NCBI GenBank assembly: GCA_032834875.1
Contig: CP135238.1
Span: 68,011 to 132,010 of the forward strand
Length of the DNA: 64,000 nucleotides
Direction: 5' to 3'
Source: Sulfuracidifex metallicus DSM 6482 = JCM 9184
GTDB lineage: Archaea; Thermoproteota; Thermoprotei_A; Sulfolobales; Sulfolobaceae
This document shows positions 60,754-64,000 of this stretch, piece by piece. The first letter of the stretch is position 1, and each line of letters starts with the position of its first letter. The notes beneath the pieces were generated by a model. The model did no database searches, had not been told where the DNA came from, and saw only the letters and a list, made by a program, of their open reading frames with translations. The translations under genes and the position numbers were made by a program.

Positions 60754-61912
60754 TGGCGGCACAGAGAGGCATGTAAGGGAAATACTTAGACGTCTTTCTT
60801 CTAAATATAAGCTTTATTATTTACCTACTACTCACTCATTTAGCGACATTTCAGAAGAGCAATTGAAGGAAGTAAAGAAATATGCTAAAGTACCCTCGTT
60901 TTTTGAATATTTGTTAGATAAAAAACAGATTAATTTCTCTTTATTTAGAGAGTTATTCACTTTTTCACCTTTAGCTAAAGAGCTCTTGTCAGAATATAAA
61001 AAAGAAATTGATTCTCTAGATTTTATTTACATTCCTCACAATTATAGACTGCAATTAATGTCCTCCATACTTTTGTCTTCACTGAGCAGAGGAAAATATG
61101 GAATGCTACTAATAACTGATCCTCATAACTCTTTACTAGAGAGAGAATCATTTTTTGCATGCGTGGATGTATGGAATAAAATATGGTTTTCGAGAAAGGC
61201 AGCAATAGAGTTTTGTAGCGTTCAAAGGTTACAAAATATCACTTTTTTATTGAAGACGTTAAAGAGAAAACCGAGATTTATTGGAGTGATGAATAGAGGA
61301 GCTTTAAAATATACTAAACTACCTGCACATTTTAACGTAAAAGTCTTGTCACCTCCTCACGCTTTCAACAGCCTAGCTTTAAAGTATAGGAATTTTGATA
61401 AAGAAGACTACCTAGTGTTTTTAGGAAGAATAAATACCGCTAAAGGTGCAAATGAAGCCTTAGAAGTTGGAAAACATGTAAAGCTGAAAATGATAGGCTA
61501 CCAAGAGCAGAAATTTATAGTAAAGCAGGCTAAAAGTTCAGGAATAGAGGTTATCGAGAACGTTTCAGAGGAAGAGAAATTTGAAATACTTTCTAAAGCT
61601 AAAGCCTTAATTTCGCCTTCACATCAGGAGTCATTTTCAGTAACAATACTTGAGTCTTTAGCTGTAGGAACGCCAGTAATAACTTACGATTTACCTTCTT
61701 TAACCTCTATTTATAATTTTAAGTCAGTATTTTTTGTAAAGGAATTTGACATCAAGAGTTTAGTAAACACGGCTATAGAGGTGTACAAAATGAAAAGAAT
61801 AGAGGAATTATTTAATGATGAGAAGTTAGAGGAATTTATTAAACTGCACTCAAGTTGGGATAACGTAAGTAACGCTGTTGATAGATTAATTACTGAAGCC
61901 ATCCAAGAATGA
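60707..61912 (+). CDS. Family 4 glycosyltransferase
   Basis: 401 residues, GT-B fold. The N-terminal part contains LNGGTERHVREILRRLSSKY, the acceptor-side glycine loop. The C-terminal donor site has LVFLGRINTAKGANEALEVG, then SPSHQESFSVTILESLAVGT, the ExFxxxxxE motif of GT4. A 47-base overlap with the preceding membrane-protein gene points to a shared message. Donor and acceptor are unknown; it most likely adds hexoses to the surface glycan. Confidence 0.88.
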   Translation: MLSLGLADSRAISKLNGGTERHVREILRRLSSKYKLYYLPTTHSFSDISEEQLKEVKKYAKVPSFFEYLLDKKQINFSLFRELFTFSPLAKELLSEYKKEIDSLDFIYIPHNYRLQLMSSILLSSLSRGKYGMLLITDPHNSLLERESFFACVDVWNKIWFSRKAAIEFCSVQRLQNITFLLKTLKRKPRFIGVMNRGALKYTKLPAHFNVKVLSPPHAFNSLALKYRNFDKEDYLVFLGRINTAKGANEALEVGKHVKLKMIGYQEQKFIVKQAKSSGIEVIENVSEEEKFEILSKAKALISPSHQESFSVTILESLAVGTPVITYDLPSLTSIYNFKSVFFVKEFDIKSLVNTAIEVYKMKRIEELFNDEKLEEFIKLHSSWDNVSNAVDRLITEAIQE

Positions 61913-62341
61913 GAAAAAAATTTAGCGTTAAAGTTTACAAAAGATTGAAAGCTCATCACTTCTAGGGTCGAGGATGATAGTTTAAATATCTTTTTTGTCA
62001 GAATTTCTCTTACTATAATAACTACGCTCTTCCTCAGCTCAATGAAACTGAGGAAGTAATAACTAACGACGTCATTTAAGGGTTAAGCGATCCCTCCTTG
62101 AGACTCTACCCTGACTGGTCACGAAATGAGGATCGATTGAGGGAACTCTCACCTCTGTGAGGTGGGAGGAGTCAGTAATAACATGAGTATTGGGACTTGT
62201 TGACTAAATTAGCGCGAGTTCTTATTAATTAAAAATAGTGAGTGATTATTTTTCTCTTCCGTTGTTTTACATATACGACGTTAATCGTCAACCTTATCCT
62301 CAAGTTTTAAAGCTAAACACGTAAACTTTAGTAAAGCGTTA
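61913..62341. other. Intergenic region between two glycosyltransferase genes
   Basis: 429 bases between convergent genes. The centre (about 61950-62176) is a MITE-like element listed separately. The right part (62177-62341) is AT-rich and holds a short near-palindrome GACGTTAATCGTC around 62277. No coding frame is supported. Confidence 0.5.
61950..62176 (+). mobile_element. Second MITE-like element, TnpB-guide-like
   Basis: About 225 bases, related in order and sequence to the element at 53256. Both share GGATGATAG or GGATGGATAG, a TTTAAATAT-type TATA box and a T-run. Here the internal hairpin is CTTCCTCAG with CTGAGGAAG (62029-62058). Then come ACGAAATGAG and ATCGATTGAGGGAACT, and the terminal hairpin CTCACCTC/GAGGTGGG, ending in GGAGGAGTCAG. 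No transposase or TnpB gene is nearby. Confidence 0.5.
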
Positions 62342-63367
62342 TCATAACCTTCTTATTATTTTATAGATTGCTTCCCTCTCCATTTCTGCGGCTTTTTCCC
62401 AGCTTAAACTTTTAGCAAATTCCCTACTTTTCTCTCCTATAGACTTTCTTAGCTTCTCATCCTTTAATAATTTGACGACTTCTTCAGCAAAAGAATCGAC
62501 GTCAGGAAATTTTACTTTTATTGCAACATGGTATCTTTCACTCCATTTTAAATCCCAAGTAACTACTGGTAAATAAGAAGATAAAGCTTCGGCCACTGCT
62601 AAGGCAAAGCCTTCATATAAGGAAGGAAAAACAAATACTTTAGACTTTGCAAGTAATTCAATTTTCTCCTTCTCACTCACGAAACCGTAATAAACGGAAT
62701 TTTTAGGAATTTCGCTCCATCCTTTTCCTATAATACATAGTTTAGCGTCAATTTTCTCATTGACTTTCTCCCATATTTGAAACAAATACTTTGAACCTTT
62801 CCTCTCACCGTAATTCCCTACAAAAATTCCGTCGCATATTTTCTCCTCTGACGTGTAATAATCCTCTACATTAACGCCATTAGTTGAAGTCAAAATAACC
62901 TTGTTAGGAAAGAGCCTTTTAAGTTCCTCATAAACTTCAGGATTATCTAGGCAAATGATTCCCTTACTTCTTGCAATAACACTACGCAAGAAGTTGCTTC
63001 CTCTAATCTCTTCAGTAACATGATGAACTACTACAATAAAAGGCTTCCGTGAAAATAGGGATAATAACCACGTATAATAAACGCTTAATGAATACTCACT
63101 ATAACTTATTAAGACGTCTGCTTTCCTAGCGTATTTAAGGCAATTTAAGAATCCTTTCAAGTAGGTTTTCTTATCAGTGCTTGAGGAACTAACTAAGTGA
63201 AATTTTGAAAGTAAAGGAGATATTTCTGGATCTACTTGTGACAAGATTTTTTCGTCCACACATAAATAAACTTCTTCTCCTATTCTGCTGTAAACTTCTA
63301 ACGTTCTCCTCATTCCACCAAGGAATTCCTTACCAAACCTCATCGGAGGTGATATTAAAATTCTCAT
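62342..63367 (-). CDS. Family 4 glycosyltransferase
   Basis: 341 residues. The N-terminus [20 protein letters not shown] carries the acceptor-site glycines. The donor domain includes [20 protein letters not shown] (about residue 187) and the motif [20 protein letters not shown]. It ends [20 protein letters not shown], a common helical end in the family. It is on the opposite strand from the GT4 at 60707, with the MITE-like element between them. Confidence 0.9.
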   Translation of the reverse strand: MRILISPPMRFGKEFLGGMRRTLEVYSRIGEEVYLCVDEKILSQVDPEISPLLSKFHLVSSSSTDKKTYLKGFLNCLKYARKADVLISYSEYSLSVYYTWLLSLFSRKPFIVVVHHVTEEIRGSNFLRSVIARSKGIICLDNPEVYEELKRLFPNKVILTSTNGVNVEDYYTSEEKICDGIFVGNYGERKGSKYLFQIWEKVNEKIDAKLCIIGKGWSEIPKNSVYYGFVSEKEKIELLAKSKVFVFPSLYEGFALAVAEALSSYLPVVTWDLKWSERYHVAIKVKFPDVDSFAEEVVKLLKDEKLRKSIGEKSREFAKSLSWEKAAEMEREAIYKIIRRL

Positions 63368-63698
63368 TGATATTATCTCTAAGTTACAATGTAATAAGAA
63401 TTTCTCCTTCTTTACGCATCTCTTTGCTAATCAATAAGCGTACTTATCTACCGCAGACTACATCTTCTAAAATGTCGCATCAGTAACTCATCTTGTAAAT
63501 TTACATGAAACTAACTAATTAACTCAGCGTCAACCTAACATAACTAACCTAGTTTAATATCATAATACAATACATCTATAGCTCTTAAAATTGCTTACAA
63601 GTCTTTTATGGTGTGTAAAAGTCAGCTACTGCTAGACACGTTATTTTAAATCTATTTGTTGGTTTTCTTCTTATGGAGAATGAAACATTATTATTAAC
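63368..63698. other. Intergenic region
   Basis: 331 bases between two minus-strand glycosyltransferase genes. It is AT-rich, with the promoter of the 62342-63367 gene presumably near 63390. Only very short frames occur, and no repeat or RNA gene was seen. Confidence 0.6.
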
Positions 63699-64000
63699 CT
63701 ATCTATTTAGTGAGGATTTTATAATTTTTGCAACGTTTTCTGCAACGTTATCCCAATTATGAAACTCAATAAAAGAACTAACTCTCTTATCATATATTGC
63801 CTCTTGTAAATCGCCAGTTTTAAGTTCATTTTCTACCTCATCAACGAATTTTCTTATATCCCCTTCTTTTATAAACTTTACTGCAGGTATATCTTTAAAT
63901 ACAGAATACACAGTAGGTATAGAATAAGCTATTACTGGAGTCCCTAACGCTAATGACTCTAAAATCGTAATAGAAAATCCGTCGGCTAAAGATTGATATA
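63699..64000 (-). CDS. Family 4 glycosyltransferase, 5' end outside window
   Basis: C-terminal 100 residues of a GT4-type enzyme. The frame stays open to the right window edge and reads SLADGFSITILESLALGTPV (the donor-binding ExFxxxxxE region, with D in place of the first E). The end resembles that of the 60707 gene (HNWDNVAENVAKIIKS against HSSWDNVSNAVDRLI), suggesting a common ancestor. The apparent GTG start at 63911 is internal. Confidence 0.8.
   Translation of the reverse strand, partial: YQSLADGFSITILESLALGTPVIAYSIPTVYSVFKDIPAVKFIKEGDIRKFVDEVENELKTGDLQEAIYDKRVSSFIEFHNWDNVAENVAKIIKSSLNR

Noticed and set aside
63205-63486. Plus-strand frame of 93 codons overlapping the minus-strand glycosyltransferase start
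   Set aside because: Most of it is antisense to the N-terminus of a clear GT4 gene and the rest is Ser/Leu-rich spacer sequence.
52100-63698. Second border (partial tRNA-Phe repeat) for the former integrated element
   Set aside because: No copy of the tRNA-Phe 3' half was seen on either strand in this stretch; the border is lost or outside the window.

Overview
The window is a 64 kb piece of an AT-rich crenarchaeal chromosome, almost certainly from the order Sulfolobales. Pointers are short introns after tRNA position 37, many TTG and GTG starts, leaderless-style TATA spacing, archaeal-only genes (EgsA, aCPSF1, Rpo4, SmAP, DUF655, archease), the Ced DNA-import genes, and an integrase fragment of the Sulfolobales conjugative-plasmid type. 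The genus cannot be fixed from the sequence alone.

Positions 1-52.1 kb are dense core genome. 1-9.4 kb holds the 3' part of a cytosine-5 DNA methyltransferase, a SPOUT-like protein, ahcY, an FKBP isomerase, egsA (archaeal lipid backbone), aCPSF1 (transcription-termination nuclease), a zinc-ribbon protein, SmAP, L37e and speE, interleaved with tRNA genes. 10.2-15.2 kb is an information-processing operon: L21e, Rpo4, DUF655, RsmA/Dim1, a release-factor-type methyltransferase, TrmJ, S3Ae and a GlmU-like enzyme. 16.5-24.6 kb is the archaeal exosome superoperon: L15e, a COG1325 RNA-binding protein, RNase P Rpp30 and Pop5, a C/D-box sRNA, proteasome alpha, SBDS, Rrp4, Rrp41, Rrp42, L37Ae, Brix, Pcc1, prefoldin beta and XPF. 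EF-2, an HAD hydrolase, an M28 peptidase, DUF447, LeuB and IleRS follow. 34.8-49.7 kb is the large ribosomal operon from L3 through SecY, AdkA, a DUF106 insertase, L34e and Cmk. It runs straight into cedA1-cedA-cedA2, the pilin and membrane parts of the crenarchaeal DNA-import machine.

From the tRNA-Phe gene at 52.0 kb the character changes. 52.2-56.1 kb looks like a decayed integrated element: the N-terminal part of a plasmid-type integrase, an ATPase C-terminal fragment, a MITE-like IS200/IS605 relative, and small unknown genes. 56.2-64 kb is a cell-surface glycan cluster: five glycosyltransferases (one split by an in-frame TAG, one running off the window end) and a large GT-C-like membrane protein. 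A second MITE-like element lies inside it.

The most notable observations are as follows. cedA1 is frameshifted at a G4 run. rsmA and ileS have conserved N-termini but no ATG/GTG/TTG. An archaemetzincin-like protein has lost HExxH. Three of eight tRNA genes encode C at position 55, one of them with a C4:A69 mismatch as well. Two related MITE-like loci resemble orphan TnpB guide-RNA scaffolds. No rRNA gene, CRISPR array or complete transposase was found.
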